Source: Sporisorium sorghi
Taxonomy: Eukaryota > Basidiomycota > Ustilaginomycetes > Ustilaginales > Ustilaginaceae
Direction: 5' to 3'
NCBI GenBank assembly: GCA_023212695.1
Contig: JALCCG010000056.1
Span: 1 to 64,000 of the forward strand
Length of the DNA stretch: 64,000 nt
Of the stretch, positions 1 through 10,400 are shown piece after piece (the first letter of the stretch is position 1; every line of letters starts with the position of its first letter). The notes under the pieces were generated by a model. It was not told the origin of the DNA. It worked only from the letters and a program-made list of their open reading frames with translations, and did not search any database. The translations under genes and the position numbers were made by a program.

Positions 1-73
1 ACCCCCGTACAGCAACCAGCACCCCCAAGAAGAGCCCAAGATCTTGGCGCAGTTTGACGTGAATGTTTTCGCC

Positions 74-109
<36 letters not shown>

Positions 110-591
110 CTCTCTCTCTCTCTCTCTCTCTTCTCCTTTTCGCCGGTCAGCCTTGATTCTCAGCTTCGTGAGAGAGTAAGAGTTCGATTCGGCACCCTTC
201 TGTTGGAAACAAAGTGTCTCACAAGGGGACATGAACGTGCGTCCTGAGGAAACTCTTGGCTGTGACAGAGCAGCAGTTCCGCTTGTCGGACCGTCGCGCG
301 ATGCACAATTTTTTATTTTATTTTTTTCAAACTCAATTTGTCACACACTGCCGATTCGACATTTTCGAGAAAAAAGGGATCTGCCCGATGTGGCGTTGCA
401 AGCTCGACGATGATCAACGAGAAGAAAAGAGGTGAGCGCACGGAGCAACTCAAACTCCCACTTTGATGAAATCACACACAAATGCGCAGTCAAACACGCG
501 TTCAAAGCGCTGATCACTCTGCTTTCCTTTCTCGTGTCAACCTACCATCATCACCACTTCTAGCTCTGACGACTTGGTCAAATCCACCGCC
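1..591. other. Spacer and CAND1 5' region with T-run and (TC)n
   Basis: No gene is seen. A run of 33 T occupies 77-109, followed by (TC)n to 130. A possible 5'-UTR intron of CAND1 runs from GTGAGC at 432 to CTTCTAG ending at 563; it lies upstream of the chosen ATG and is only inferred from splice consensus. Confidence 0.5.
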
Positions 592-3500
592 ATGGCGTCT
601 TCGTGGGCCCACGCGGGCATCGCGCCCCTCCTAGAGCGCATGAAGTCGCAAGACGCTGACTTCCGCTTTATGGCCCTCAACGATCTCATCGCAGAGCTAT
701 CCAAGGACAACTACATTCAGATGGACGACACTACCGAAGACAACACCCTGCGTCAGGTACTTGCCCTCATGAAGGATTCCAACACCGAAGTCAAAAACAT
801 GGTCGTACGCTCCCTCGCCATCCTAGTACCGCGCCTTCGTGAGGAAAACATGCGCCAGGTCATCGACACGCTCATCGAGTACATCTCTTCCAACAACGAC
901 GAGCTCAGAGACATTGCTGCCCTCGCTCTCAAGACCGTCACGGCTCAGATGCCCATCCGCTCCTCGTACGCAAACACAGCCCTCAACAAGCTCGCGCCGA
1001 GACTACTCAACCATGTAGCAGACACCTCGGCTTCCCAGGAACTCCTCATCGACTCGCTCGACATTCTCGCAGAGCTCATCAACAAGTTTGCCGCCTCCGT
1101 CACCGCCGCAGTGCCCCTCCAGAACGCACTGCTCAAATCTGTAGTCCCCGCCATGCGCCATACTCGTCCTGCAGTCCGCAAGCGTTCGCTCACAGTTCTC
1201 GGTGCGCTCGCCTCGTGCGCAACTTCGGACATCTTCACGCATCTCTCGATCCAGCTCAGCTCCGATCTCGCACTAAAGAGCTCCGTCGACACTCGCAAGA
1301 CCGCCGTCCAGCTCATCGGCATCTTTGCGCGCACCTGCCCACGTCGACTCGGTCGCCGCCTTCCTGAGTTCATGCCCGCCGTCATCCAGACCGCCAAGCA
1401 CGACGATGATGAGCTGCGTGAGACCTGCCTCCAGTCCATCGAACTCATCCTCCTACGCTGCCCAGCTGAAGTGACATTTTTCGTCAATGCGTCCATCGAT
1501 CTGGCCCTCACCCTGATCAAGCACGATCCCAACTATGCCGGCTTTGACGACGACGAAGAGATGCGCGATGCAGACGACGACTTTGGCGCGGCGGACGACG
1601 ACGATGATGACGATCTCATCGACGACGACTACTCGGATGACGACGACATGTCCTGGAAGGTGCGAAGGGCGTCGGCCAAGGTGCTCAATGCAGCGCTCAC
1701 CAGTCGTCCAGAGTTGCTGGCGCAGAACGTCAGCAGCGTCGCGCCTGTCCTCGTCTCTCGCTTCTCTGAGCGCGAAGAGAGCGTGCGTCTCGAGATCCTC
1801 GACACTTTCCTCGCCTTGCTCAAGCAGATGCAGCTCTATGCCGGTGGTCCTCAAGCTACCGAGGTCATCGGATCCTCTTCGTCCACTCCCAGCCAGGCTG
1901 CTGCCATTGCTGCTGCAGGCGTGCTCAAACGCAAGCGCACAGAGGCAGACGCCGACAGCGTCGAAGGCTCTCCACGCAGCCAGCTCCTCACCCTCGTGCC
2001 TGCCATCGCCAAGGCACTCAACAAGGAGATCGTGTCAAAATCCATTCCAACACGTCACAAGAGCTTTGTCGTGCTCCGCGAACTCGTCGTGGTGCTTCAT
2101 GGTGGTCTAGAGGCCCACATCGGCTCCATCCTCGCACACACCGAAAAAGCCTTGAAAGGCGCCGAGTCGGCCGCCTCGGGCGGATCCACACTCAAGGCCG
2201 ACGTGCTTGGCTTCTTCCGCGTTCTTTTCCTCACCCACACACCAAAGAGCTTTGACGACCGGCTGTCCAGCCTCGTGCCCATCCTCAGCGCCTCGATCGA
2301 GGACAAGCTGCACCGAAGCTGCATCGAAGCCTTCCTCACGTGCTCGCAGCTCGTGTCGGTGTTGCGTCCGCTTAGTGCTACGACGGCGGGTGCAAGCAGC
2401 GCTCGACCGGGTCAGTACAGGCCGTATCTGCTGCAGATCTACTCTGCGACCGTCGCTCGACTCAACCGCCTCGACTCGGACCAGGAGATCAAGGAGCGTG
2501 GCATTGCCTGTCTCGGTGTGTTGCTCGCTCATGCCGGCGACGATCTCACCGAAAAGCACAGCGAGTGCTTTGACCTGCTTACGGCGCGTCTCACCAACGA
2601 AGTGACACGCTTCGTCACCGTCAAGGTCATTGCTCAAATTGCCGCTTCGCCCGTCTGCACTGGATCTGCCTTCGACGCCTTCCTCCAGAGCTCGATTGCC
2701 GAAGTTGCGACGCTCTTGCGCAAGTCGAATCGCCAGCTTCGTCTCGCAGCCTTCGACTGTCTTGCCGCCGCCCTTTCTCGATCCTCCACCAAGCTGAGCA
2801 CGGCCTCGTCCAACTCGATTCTCGCCGAGGTGCAGCCGCTGATCAACACGGACATGGACATGAACCTCCTCCCGCACATCCTTCGCAGCATCAACCTGAT
2901 CCTCCGCAACGACCCGGCAACGCGAGAGTCGGTGCGTGTGTCGGTGCTTCCGCAGATCTACTCTGTACTGCGACTGCCTATCGCACAAGGTCCGGCAATG
3001 GACTCGCTGCTGGAATTCTTGCGACTTTATGTTGGTGCACAGCCAGAGAGCGCGCCCGAGACAGTCGACGAGCTGCTTGCTGCGCTCGAGGCGGCCAAGG
3101 GCAGTGTAAGCGGAACGCATCTGTACTCGACCGTGTCGCGCTGCATTGGAGCGGTTTGCACGGTCTCTGATGTCGCCAGCGGCAATGTCGCAGCCAAGGC
3201 TACCACGACGCTCGAGAATGACGGCGCCAAGGACACGGACGTGTACTTTGCGCTGCTCCTGCTGGGCGAGCTGGGTCGATTCAACGACTTTTCGTCGCGC
3301 GCTGGGCTCTTGGACCGCGTTCTGCGCCTCTACGCTGCCGACTCGGAGGAAGTCAAGATGGCGGCTGCATTTGCCGTGGGCAACATGGCCGTCGGTGCGC
3401 TCCCAGTCTTCTTGCCCGCAATTGAGCAGCAAGTGCGCGCTCCCTCGGACGACAAGACGTCGAGTCAGCGATTCCTGTCGTTGCACGCGCTCAAGGAGCT

Positions 3501-4482
3501 CATCACGCACGGATCCGCCGAGCAGCTCAGCGTCGTAGCCGAACAGGTCTGGCCGGTACTCTTCGATGCCTGCGAGACCAAGGAGGAAGGCGTGCGCTCG
3601 ATCGGTGCCGAGTGTCTGGCGCGTCTGACGCTGAGCGAGCCGACCAAGTTTTTGCCGCTGTTGCAGGAGCGACTGCGCTCGCCCTCCGTGTCGGTGCGCG
3701 CGACCGTGCTCGCGGCGATCCGCTTCACGCTGTCCACCGAGTCTTCGGCGGCATATGACGAGCTGCTCGCGCCCGTATTGGTCGACTTCCTCGCTCTGCT
3801 CAGCGATGCCGAGCTCGAAGTACGACGCAACGCCACATTTGCCCTCAACTCGGCGGCGCACAACAAACCCTACCTCATCCGCGATCATCTGCCTACACTG
3901 CTACCGCTGCTGTACGCCGAGACGCACGTGCGCACCGAGCTGCTGCGCAAAGTGGTCATGGGACCCTTCCAGATCGTTACGGACGACGGACTGGATCTGC
4001 GCAAAAACGCATATGAGACCATGTACCAGCTGCTCGACTCGCTGTGGTCGCGTCTGCACCTCCCGGACTACCTCGACCGCGTCATCGCCGGCCTGTCCGA
4101 CTCGGACGACGGCATCAAGACGCTGTGCTACCTGATGGTCATCAAGCTCGTCGAACTGCGCTCGAGCGCCGTGCGCGCCGTGCTCGGCGGGCGGCTGGAG
4201 GAGCTGGCTGAGCCCGTGGGCGCGACGCTGAGGAGCAAGCTCAAGGAGATGGCGACCAAGCAGGAGATCGAGAAGCAGGTCGAGCTGCAGCGGTTTATCT
4301 ACAAGATGCTGCTGGTGGTGAGCAGGGAGTTGGATGGCGTCGTGAGTGCGACGGGCACGCCGAAGTTCTGGAGCGTTGTGCAGGAGGCTAAGAGCGGGAC
4401 TGGTGCTGGTGGCGCTGGAGGAGGAGCGCAGCCGGGCGCGCTGTGGAGAGAGATCGAGGCGTCGTTGGCTTCGTCTTCGTAA
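592..4482 (+). CDS. CAND1: CAND1, cullin-associated NEDD8-dissociated protein
   Basis: CAND1 is the exchange factor that binds un-neddylated cullin-RING cores and swaps substrate receptors. The 1296-residue product is a continuous HEAT/ARM-type helical solenoid, close to the 1230 residues of animal CAND1. It opens with MASSWAHAGIAPLLERM and DFRFMALNDL, the family N-terminus. An acidic Asp-rich stretch near residues 320-345 leads into DMSWKVRRASAKVL, as in other CAND1 proteins. The C-terminal third carries DLRKNAYETMYQLLDS and KQEIEKQ, also family landmarks. The ATG at 592 has a strong context (ACCGCCATGG) and matches homologue starts; the frame stays open a little upstream but only through a TTG. 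There is no intron in the coding part. A Lys/Arg- and Ser-rich insert near residues 440-470 explains part of the extra length. The 3' end is 141 bp from the convergent PCI gene. Confidence 0.95.
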   Translation: MASSWAHAGIAPLLERMKSQDADFRFMALNDLIAELSKDNYIQMDDTTEDNTLRQVLALMKDSNTEVKNMVVRSLAILVPRLREENMRQVIDTLIEYISSNNDELRDIAALALKTVTAQMPIRSSYANTALNKLAPRLLNHVADTSASQELLIDSLDILAELINKFAASVTAAVPLQNALLKSVVPAMRHTRPAVRKRSLTVLGALASCATSDIFTHLSIQLSSDLALKSSVDTRKTAVQLIGIFARTCPRRLGRRLPEFMPAVIQTAKHDDDELRETCLQSIELILLRCPAEVTFFVNASIDLALTLIKHDPNYAGFDDDEEMRDADDDFGAADDDDDDDLIDDDYSDDDDMSWKVRRASAKVLNAALTSRPELLAQNVSSVAPVLVSRFSEREESVRLEILDTFLALLKQMQLYAGGPQATEVIGSSSSTPSQAAAIAAAGVLKRKRTEADADSVEGSPRSQLLTLVPAIAKALNKEIVSKSIPTRHKSFVVLRELVVVLHGGLEAHIGSILAHTEKALKGAESAASGGSTLKADVLGFFRVLFLTHTPKSFDDRLSSLVPILSASIEDKLHRSCIEAFLTCSQLVSVLRPLSATTAGASSARPGQYRPYLLQIYSATVARLNRLDSDQEIKERGIACLGVLLAHAGDDLTEKHSECFDLLTARLTNEVTRFVTVKVIAQIAASPVCTGSAFDAFLQSSIAEVATLLRKSNRQLRLAAFDCLAAALSRSSTKLSTASSNSILAEVQPLINTDMDMNLLPHILRSINLILRNDPATRESVRVSVLPQIYSVLRLPIAQGPAMDSLLEFLRLYVGAQPESAPETVDELLAALEAAKGSVSGTHLYSTVSRCIGAVCTVSDVASGNVAAKATTTLENDGAKDTDVYFALLLLGELGRFNDFSSRAGLLDRVLRLYAADSEEVKMAAAFAVGNMAVGALPVFLPAIEQQVRAPSDDKTSSQRFLSLHALKELITHGSAEQLSVVAEQVWPVLFDACETKEEGVRSIGAECLARLTLSEPTKFLPLLQERLRSPSVSVRATVLAAIRFTLSTESSAAYDELLAPVLVDFLALLSDAELEVRRNATFALNSAAHNKPYLIRDHLPTLLPLLYAETHVRTELLRKVVMGPFQIVTDDGLDLRKNAYETMYQLLDSLWSRLHLPDYLDRVIAGLSDSDDGIKTLCYLMVIKLVELRSSAVRAVLGGRLEELAEPVGATLRSKLKEMATKQEIEKQVELQRFIYKMLLVVSRELDGVVSATGTPKFWSVVQEAKSGTGAGGAGGGAQPGALWREIEASLASSS

Positions 4483-4623
4483 AGTCACGCAACTGCACAG
4501 ATGCCAATGCAATATTCGAAACACATCCCCAAAACACACACTGCAAACGCCTGAGACTCGGATGGTGCTCATCAACATCGCGATGAAGCTGCTGTCTTAC
4601 GATTCCGTCCAACCATGAGCTCT

Positions 4624-5961
4624 CTACGTCGTAACAACGGCCACATCGCCCAACCGTGGAAACGCCAACTTGGCGCTCAGCACGAGCACCCCGCGCTCGT
4701 GCGCGATATACCCTTTGACGTACCCCTTGTATATCAGCGTAGCCAGCAGCCACTCGAGCTCGTTTTCGCTATAGCGCAACCCGACCACTGCGCTGCTCGA
4801 TGCCGTGTGGAGCGTTTTGAGGGCGATGCGTGTTGGCTGGACGTTGTCGACGGTGGGTGGTAGGGTGAGGTAGATGCGTTTGAGGAGGGTGCGGAGGGTG
4901 ACGTCGCGGGCACGTTCGATGGCGATGAAAGTTCCGCGTTTGACGAGGCTTGCTTCGTGGTGTTTGAGCGCTGTGTCGAAGCGGCGTACGTCTCCTGCCC
5001 GGACGGCTGCGACGAAGGGCTGGTACACTCTCAATCTCCCGCCAACGCGGGATTCGAACAGGGCGGGGTTTGGCAGCGCACCGCGCAGCAGCTTGACCGG
5101 CAGCAAATACCCCAGTATCAGCGCCTGGTTCACCTCCGCGCCCCTGTGGCATGTCTTTAGCGCTTGCTCCAACTCCGCCTCAGCGCGGTCATATTCCTCG
5201 TTGAGAAACGCCAGCACGCCGACGTAGTACCTAAACGTCACCTGCTGGCTCCTCGGAAATTCCCCCAGCTCCGGCAGCGCCGCGGCACTGATCGCGCGCA
5301 AAATGTTACGACACAGCGCAACGCTCTTAAGCCGGAAGTAGGTCTTGAACACCATGCCGACGACCTCGTACGTGCCCCACTTGCGCGAGTCGGCAAGGTC
5401 CGTGCGATCCGCAACGCACGCCGTGAAGGCTTTGTTCAGCTGTCGCGCGCACTCTTCCAGCCGTCTGCTGGCGTGCGACGACGTACGCGCCACCGCTGCT
5501 GCCGCATGCCCCGCAGTGGATGCGTCGTCAGCGAGCACCGCCAACCACCTCAAGTTGAGACACAGAATTCTCAACAGCGGCAGCGCCCACCGACCCCCGC
5601 CCAACCCAGCAAACCAGCGCAGAAACCCCCCCACGGCAGAATTGTACGCCTCGAACGCCTCCCCCATCCGCTCCGCACGCGTCTTGCCAGCCGCATCAAT
5701 GTGGTCGGCGGAAAGCGACGACGCAAGCGAGAAAGAGTATAGCGCAGTGAGGTGCTGCACACACATGTCCTCCCACGGCGCCGCGAGGTAGCCACTACAT
5801 CTGCGCAGCGAGGATAGGATCCGAGCAGGGCGCGGGTCGGTCAGCTCGAGCAAGATGGAGGCGGAGATGGTGCCGCCGATGGAGAAGAGTTGGGATAGAG
5901 CGTGCCCGTCGTGTGTGGAGGCGGCGGTGAGGACGGCGTCTGCGAATATTGATGGTTTCAT
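4624..5961 (-). CDS. PCI-domain protein of the PCID2/Csn12/Thp1 family
   Basis: This family joins TREX-2-type complexes that couple transcription to mRNA export; the yeast member Csn12 also contacts the COP9 signalosome. The 445-residue product has the family core: the KWGTYEVVGMVFKTYFRLKS segment, then QQVTFRYYVGVLAFLNEEYDRAEAEL, then CHRGAEVNQALILGYLLPVKLL, and a C-terminal winged-helix part with LATLIYKGYVKGYIAHE. The order matches PCID2 closely. The open frame runs 47 codons further upstream, but that part is Pro/His-rich and repetitive, so the internal ATG at 5961 (MKPSIFADAV) is preferred. Glu and Ala insertions near residues 95-150 are not in animal PCID2. I cannot tell Csn12 from Thp1/PCID2 by eye. 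Confidence 0.85.
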   Translation of the reverse strand: MKPSIFADAVLTAASTHDGHALSQLFSIGGTISASILLELTDPRPARILSSLRRCSGYLAAPWEDMCVQHLTALYSFSLASSLSADHIDAAGKTRAERMGEAFEAYNSAVGGFLRWFAGLGGGRWALPLLRILCLNLRWLAVLADDASTAGHAAAAVARTSSHASRRLEECARQLNKAFTACVADRTDLADSRKWGTYEVVGMVFKTYFRLKSVALCRNILRAISAAALPELGEFPRSQQVTFRYYVGVLAFLNEEYDRAEAELEQALKTCHRGAEVNQALILGYLLPVKLLRGALPNPALFESRVGGRLRVYQPFVAAVRAGDVRRFDTALKHHEASLVKRGTFIAIERARDVTLRTLLKRIYLTLPPTVDNVQPTRIALKTLHTASSSAVVGLRYSENELEWLLATLIYKGYVKGYIAHERGVLVLSAKLAFPRLGDVAVVTT

Positions 5962-6668
5962 TGTTCGGTGGTGTGTGTCGGTGGGAGAGGGTTGGATGGG
6001 GGATGGGGTGTTGAGGTGGAGAGCGTCGGAAAGGACGAGAGGTGGATGGTGAGGGTGAGGGTGGCTTGTGCGTGCGAGAGGTGGATGAGGGTTGTTATGC
6101 AAGGTGTGGATGCCGATGAGGCTGAAGATGGTGCTTGGTGGATGAGGATGATGGTGCTTGGTTGAGGTCGCTTTCTTCGCGTCTTGCTTCCTCCACCAGG
6201 CTAAAAGTCGGGAATCGGACGAAAGCCTCGATTGGACCCTGATCTTCCTAGCTTCCTCCTTGTCGCCTCACCCCACACCGTCTCACGATCAACACAGGCC
6301 TTTCTCCCTCTCCCTCTCTCACACACACAACCAGCAGATGCTGCAAGACAACCCGATCGAGTGCAGAAAGATAACTTCACCGAAAGCATTAAAGAAATCA
6401 ACCATGACTTGACTAAAACGTTAATCCTCTCCCCTGCTGCCATCGCGGGGGGAAAGGGAAGAAGAAACCGAAACAACTCGTGAAGGGAGGTTGGTCATCG
6501 TTTCGTAGCACGCCTGCTTCGTGCTGTGACCCTCCCCTCGATCACAGTGACTACGGACACGTTGCGGGGAAGCCGCGGAGACCAAGTGCAGGGAGTAAGT
6601 ACGAAAGCGCTGCGTTCAGGACCATCTTCAACAGCAGCAGCAGCAATGGCAGCAATGGCAGCGGCGCT
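5962..6668. other. Spacer between two minus-strand genes
   Basis: It holds the 5' region of the PCI gene and the 3' region of the giant-gene tail. Pyrimidine-rich patches and (CA) at 6310-6330 are visible. No gene is supported. Confidence 0.5.
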
Positions 6669-7421
6669 TCACCCAAGAAGCTCGTTCAGCACGAGCGCCG
6701 AGATCGGCATCGCCGAGTTGCGGAACCTCGCTATGCGGACAAGCACGATGACGCGAAAGATGATGCGGAAAATAGCGCGCAGGAAGACAAGGTGGTTGAA
6801 CGTCGAGAGCATCATTGCGTCTGCACCGCCTTGTTGCGCCGTCGTCGCCGTCAACGCTTCGCTACTGCTGGTGGCAAGCGCGACGGACGGGTTGAGTAGG
6901 GCGGTGAGCAGGCCTCCCAGCCCTCCTCCTGGAGCAGTGGTGGTGGTGGAGGGAGGCGTGGCGGCGGCAAAGGCGGCGGCGGTGGCAGCTGCTCCGGCGA
7001 GCAACATCGAGCTGTTGCCTGTTCCGGTAGCTGACTCCTTGGTCGTCGCTGCTGAAGGGAGGGCGGAATGCTGCCGTTTCGGGCTGCAGTGCGGCGTAGC
7101 GTGGCTGGACAGCCAGCGCACAGCGTCCCACGACGTCAGACCTCGCTTTTGCTGCTTGTCGCCACCCCCGCCGCCGGCATAAGCGTCAACATCTTCGTCA
7201 TCATCGTCCACGCGCGGCTGCCTCTGAAGCCGCCGTGAAGCCATCAAGTCTGCCGAAGACGTTGCTTGAGGTGAATCTTTCATCTGCTGCTGCTGTTGCT
7301 GTTGCTGGATCCGAACGAGCTTTTCGTACCTACCTCTGATCCTGCTATCGAGCTTCTGACTCTCGCTCGCCAGTCTTGCGTTCCTCGCCTGTGTGCGCAG
7401 CCACTGTAGCAGGCGCTTTAA
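6669..7421 (-). CDS. Probable 3' part of the giant gene, in the -1 frame
   Basis: This 250-codon open stretch starts exactly where the 2025-codon frame stops, shifted by one base. Its codons are GC-biased at third positions throughout, which argues that it is translated. It begins with a basic helical segment (LKRLLQWLRTQARNARL), continues through a run of eight Gln, an acidic DDDDED patch, an Ala-rich hydrophobic stretch and a final hydrophobic, Arg-studded helix near its end. A basic cytosolic segment straight after the transmembrane helix of the upstream frame makes sense as one protein. The alternative is a separate 204-residue gene starting at the ATG at 7283, but that leaves the coding-like stretch before it unexplained. 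Function unknown. Confidence 0.5.
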   Translation of the reverse strand, partial: LKRLLQWLRTQARNARLASESQKLDSRIRGRYEKLVRIQQQQQQQQMKDSPQATSSADLMASRRLQRQPRVDDDDEDVDAYAGGGGGDKQQKRGLTSWDAVRWLSSHATPHCSPKRQHSALPSAATTKESATGTGNSSMLLAGAAATAAAFAAATPPSTTTTAPGGGLGGLLTALLNPSVALATSSSEALTATTAQQGGADAMMLSTFNHLVFLRAIFRIIFRVIVLVRIARFRNSAMPISALVLNELLG

Positions 7422-10400
7422 AAATTTGTCACCACCGCATACACCGCTCCCGTGAATCCGGCAAACACGAGCACGCCCGATAGGATGGCTGCCACACGGT
7501 TGAGCAGCACGTACCTCTCGAGATCCTTCCACGGCGTCGCCACGCTCGTCCTCGTCGCCACCGCCACCTGGTAGCCCCCTCTCATCGTCGTTTTGGTGCT
7601 CCTAAGCTCGTCTGAAGAGACAGCTGTCGAGCCCTCTGTCGACGACGACACTGCGGGAGAAGCAGTAGACACGCGATCGTGGTCGTACTCGTCCGGGTAG
7701 CCGGAAAAGAGACGACTTCGACGCGGCTCTTCCATCTCAAGCAGCGGCTCCATACCCTGGTTGCCGCGCCACACGGTACCAAAGCTGGGCAGCGGTTCTT
7801 GGACCACGCGGACGGGCGACTGGTAGAAGCTAACCTGTGGGTTGGTATCGAGCAGCGTGCCCAGGCTTCGCGTCTTGCTCGGAGGCGGCATGTTCGGGTC
7901 GCTGTTGGTCGTCTTTGCACTGCTACACGTGCCCGTCGACGAAGCGGCGAACGACATGGCCGACTGCGCACCGCTCGGTCGCGTGGTGTCAAGCCCCAGT
8001 CCCAGCCCCAGTCCCGTCGTCGAAGCGCCTTCATCTCTCTGCTGACCCATGCCCCAGCTCTGCTCGCAGCTCGACGCGCCGCCAAACGTGGTCGAGCTCG
8101 ATCCGAGGTTGGGACTCGAGTTGGCCGACCCCTGGCCTTGCATGCTGGGCTCGTGCTGCCAGACATCCACTTTGCCCCTCAGACGTGCATCGTCCGCGGA
8201 AGGATGCCTCAGCTGTCCATCCGGCGTAAGGTACCAGCCGCCGATCATCCACAGCCAGGGCATGCCCAGGAACCCAGCCCAGAACATGTTTTTGCTCGGC
8301 AGGTTGCCTTCCAGCAGCGCGGCAGGCGTTGCAAACAGACCGTTCCCGCTGCCATGCGCGCCGGCGTGCTGGCTCGCACGGCGCTTGGATCGGCTCCGGT
8401 GTTCCGTCAGCGGAGGTTGAGTGCGCGAGCTGTACTGCACGCTGAAGCTGCCCGATGCACGGTGGCGATGCTGCTGATGCTGAGTGCGCGTGAAGATCGA
8501 GACGGTAGGCTGGTCTTGCTCCTGCTCGTAGTGGCGGTGGTGATGGTCTTCGTCGGCGAATCGCGCGGTGCGCGTACGGTGGTGCAAACGCGGTTGCTTC
8601 TTCTCGGGGCTGATGCCAAAGTCGTCCAGCTCGGTCGTCTGGTGCTGACCTGCCACATCAACCTCGTCGACATGGTGGTAGTGATCGTGATGCTCAGCCC
8701 CGTAGGACCAGGTGTCCGGTGCATCCGGCATGGGCGTGTGGAAAGTCTCGGCTGCATTCTGCGCAAGCTCCTCTCCTTCGAAGCCCATCCCTTGCCCGGC
8801 TAGACGGCGCATCTCGTCGCGAGCGCGATCCAGCTCGGACACGGTGAGTCCGTGGTCTTGCACTTGAGGATTCGCACCTGAGTCCGAAGCTTGGCGGCGA
8901 GAGGTGGCGCTGTTCGAGAGCATGAGCGGGATGTGGTTGGCCGACGAGGGCCCAGCAGCTGTTTGATTCTGCCCGTATAGCTGCTGCTGCTGCTGCTGCG
9001 AGCTCGAGCTGGCGCCCCAGTCTTGAGGATCAAACGCCATGCGAGGCGTGAATCCTGACGGAGACTCTGCAACTCTCGGAGAGCGCATTGCGTCCAGCCA
9101 CGCTCGTTCCGGAGCACCAGCAGCCAGTCCCGACGGCGCTGCTGCCTCGCTGGATGGCGGGACAGGAAGAGTGCTCGAGCGCTCCTTGCCACCGAACACC
9201 GTCAGCGACATTCTCTTGTTGTCGCTGTTCTTGAGGCTCGCAACTCTCGAGAGGCCGCCGTGGCGAATAGACGCATCTGCTGCGTGCGCTTCTTGGGCGT
9301 CATGGCACTTGTCCGTGATGTAGGACAGGCGTGAAGAGGCCGCCGCGTTTGGAGCAGAAGTAATGTAGCCGATGCCCGAGTTGCTTTTTTTCTGGCGCTC
9401 GATGGCGCTCATGCGGCGCAGCTTCTTGAGCGCCTCGATACGTTCCTTCTCTCGCTCTTCGGCAGACAAGTCGGCGCAGTCCATGCTCTGCTTGGGCGAG
9501 CCCTCGACAGGTACACCTTCTTCGACGGGGGCAGGGATACACGGCGAGCCAGCGAGCAATCGCAGCGCTACAGCGCGGGCATCCTTCTCAGCCACTTCGT
9601 CGTCCTCACCGGGGGTCGGGGAGCGGAATCGCTGTCGCGAGGCTTCGAGCTGATACCTTCCGCTGCTGCTCTGGCGCTTCTCTACGAGCGAAAGAGGTCG
9701 GAAGGATCCTCGCGAAGCCGTCCTCTCGCCCTTCGATACGGGTGCAGGTGCTTGCGCTTCCGCCTGGTCCCTGCTCTGCTCGCCAGCGGAACCGTTGGCC
9801 GCCAGCTCGAGATCGACGCTGCGATCCCCTGCCGCTGCAGCACCCAGATTGAACGAAGTGCGTCGAGGCGAAGACACAGCACTCCAGAGCTTGCTCACCC
9901 ACTGCCCGGCTTTGGCACTGTCGCCGCTCTTGTTCGCCTCATCCCGCCCAAGCGTCACCTCTGTCTCGAGCCCGCCATCGTCGAGATCGATGTTGACAAA
10001 CTTGACGTCGGCGCTGTCCGAAGCCAGATGCTTGTCGGGACGCATGCCATGTTCCAGCGTCTGAGCGGGGGTGTCGCGGCTTCGACGTGCGCTGCGGCGC
10101 CATCCGATGCTGCCGGTCTTGGGCTTGGCTGGCACGTCGAGGTGTTTGCTGGCGTCGGTCTCGGCGGCTGCAGCGGGAGCAGGCGTGGCGTTGTAGACAA
10201 AGGCAGAGATGGACGAAGCGATGCTCTGCGAAGGAAGCACCGTTCGGTCGGTGGTCACTTGGGCGCGATGCACCGCCATGTCCGTTTGCAAGGACCCATT
10301 CACGAGCGAAGATAGCCCGCCCGGGCCGCTGCTGCCGATCTCCTTGCCGCTCACGGTTCGCGGTGAGCGGCAGTCGTTGGGCAGCAGAGGGCTTGGACCG

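Noticed and set aside
175..205. GAGTTCGATTC resembling a Pol III B box
   Set aside because: No A box at the right distance and no acceptor stem.
2107..3888. 593-codon open frame antisense to CAND1
   Set aside because: It mirrors a strongly codon-biased gene; composition is Arg/Gln/Glu-rich with no domain.
5040..5070. tRNA-like B box (GGATTCGAAC) on the plus strand
   Set aside because: It lies inside the PCI gene's conserved coding region, and no A box or cloverleaf is seen.
4874..5791. Plus-strand frames inside the PCI gene
   Set aside because: Shadows of the conserved minus-strand gene.
7404..7514. 111-nt intron (GTACGT..CTACAG) across the end of the giant frame
   Set aside because: It joins in the wrong frame for the downstream coding stretch and removes the transmembrane helix.
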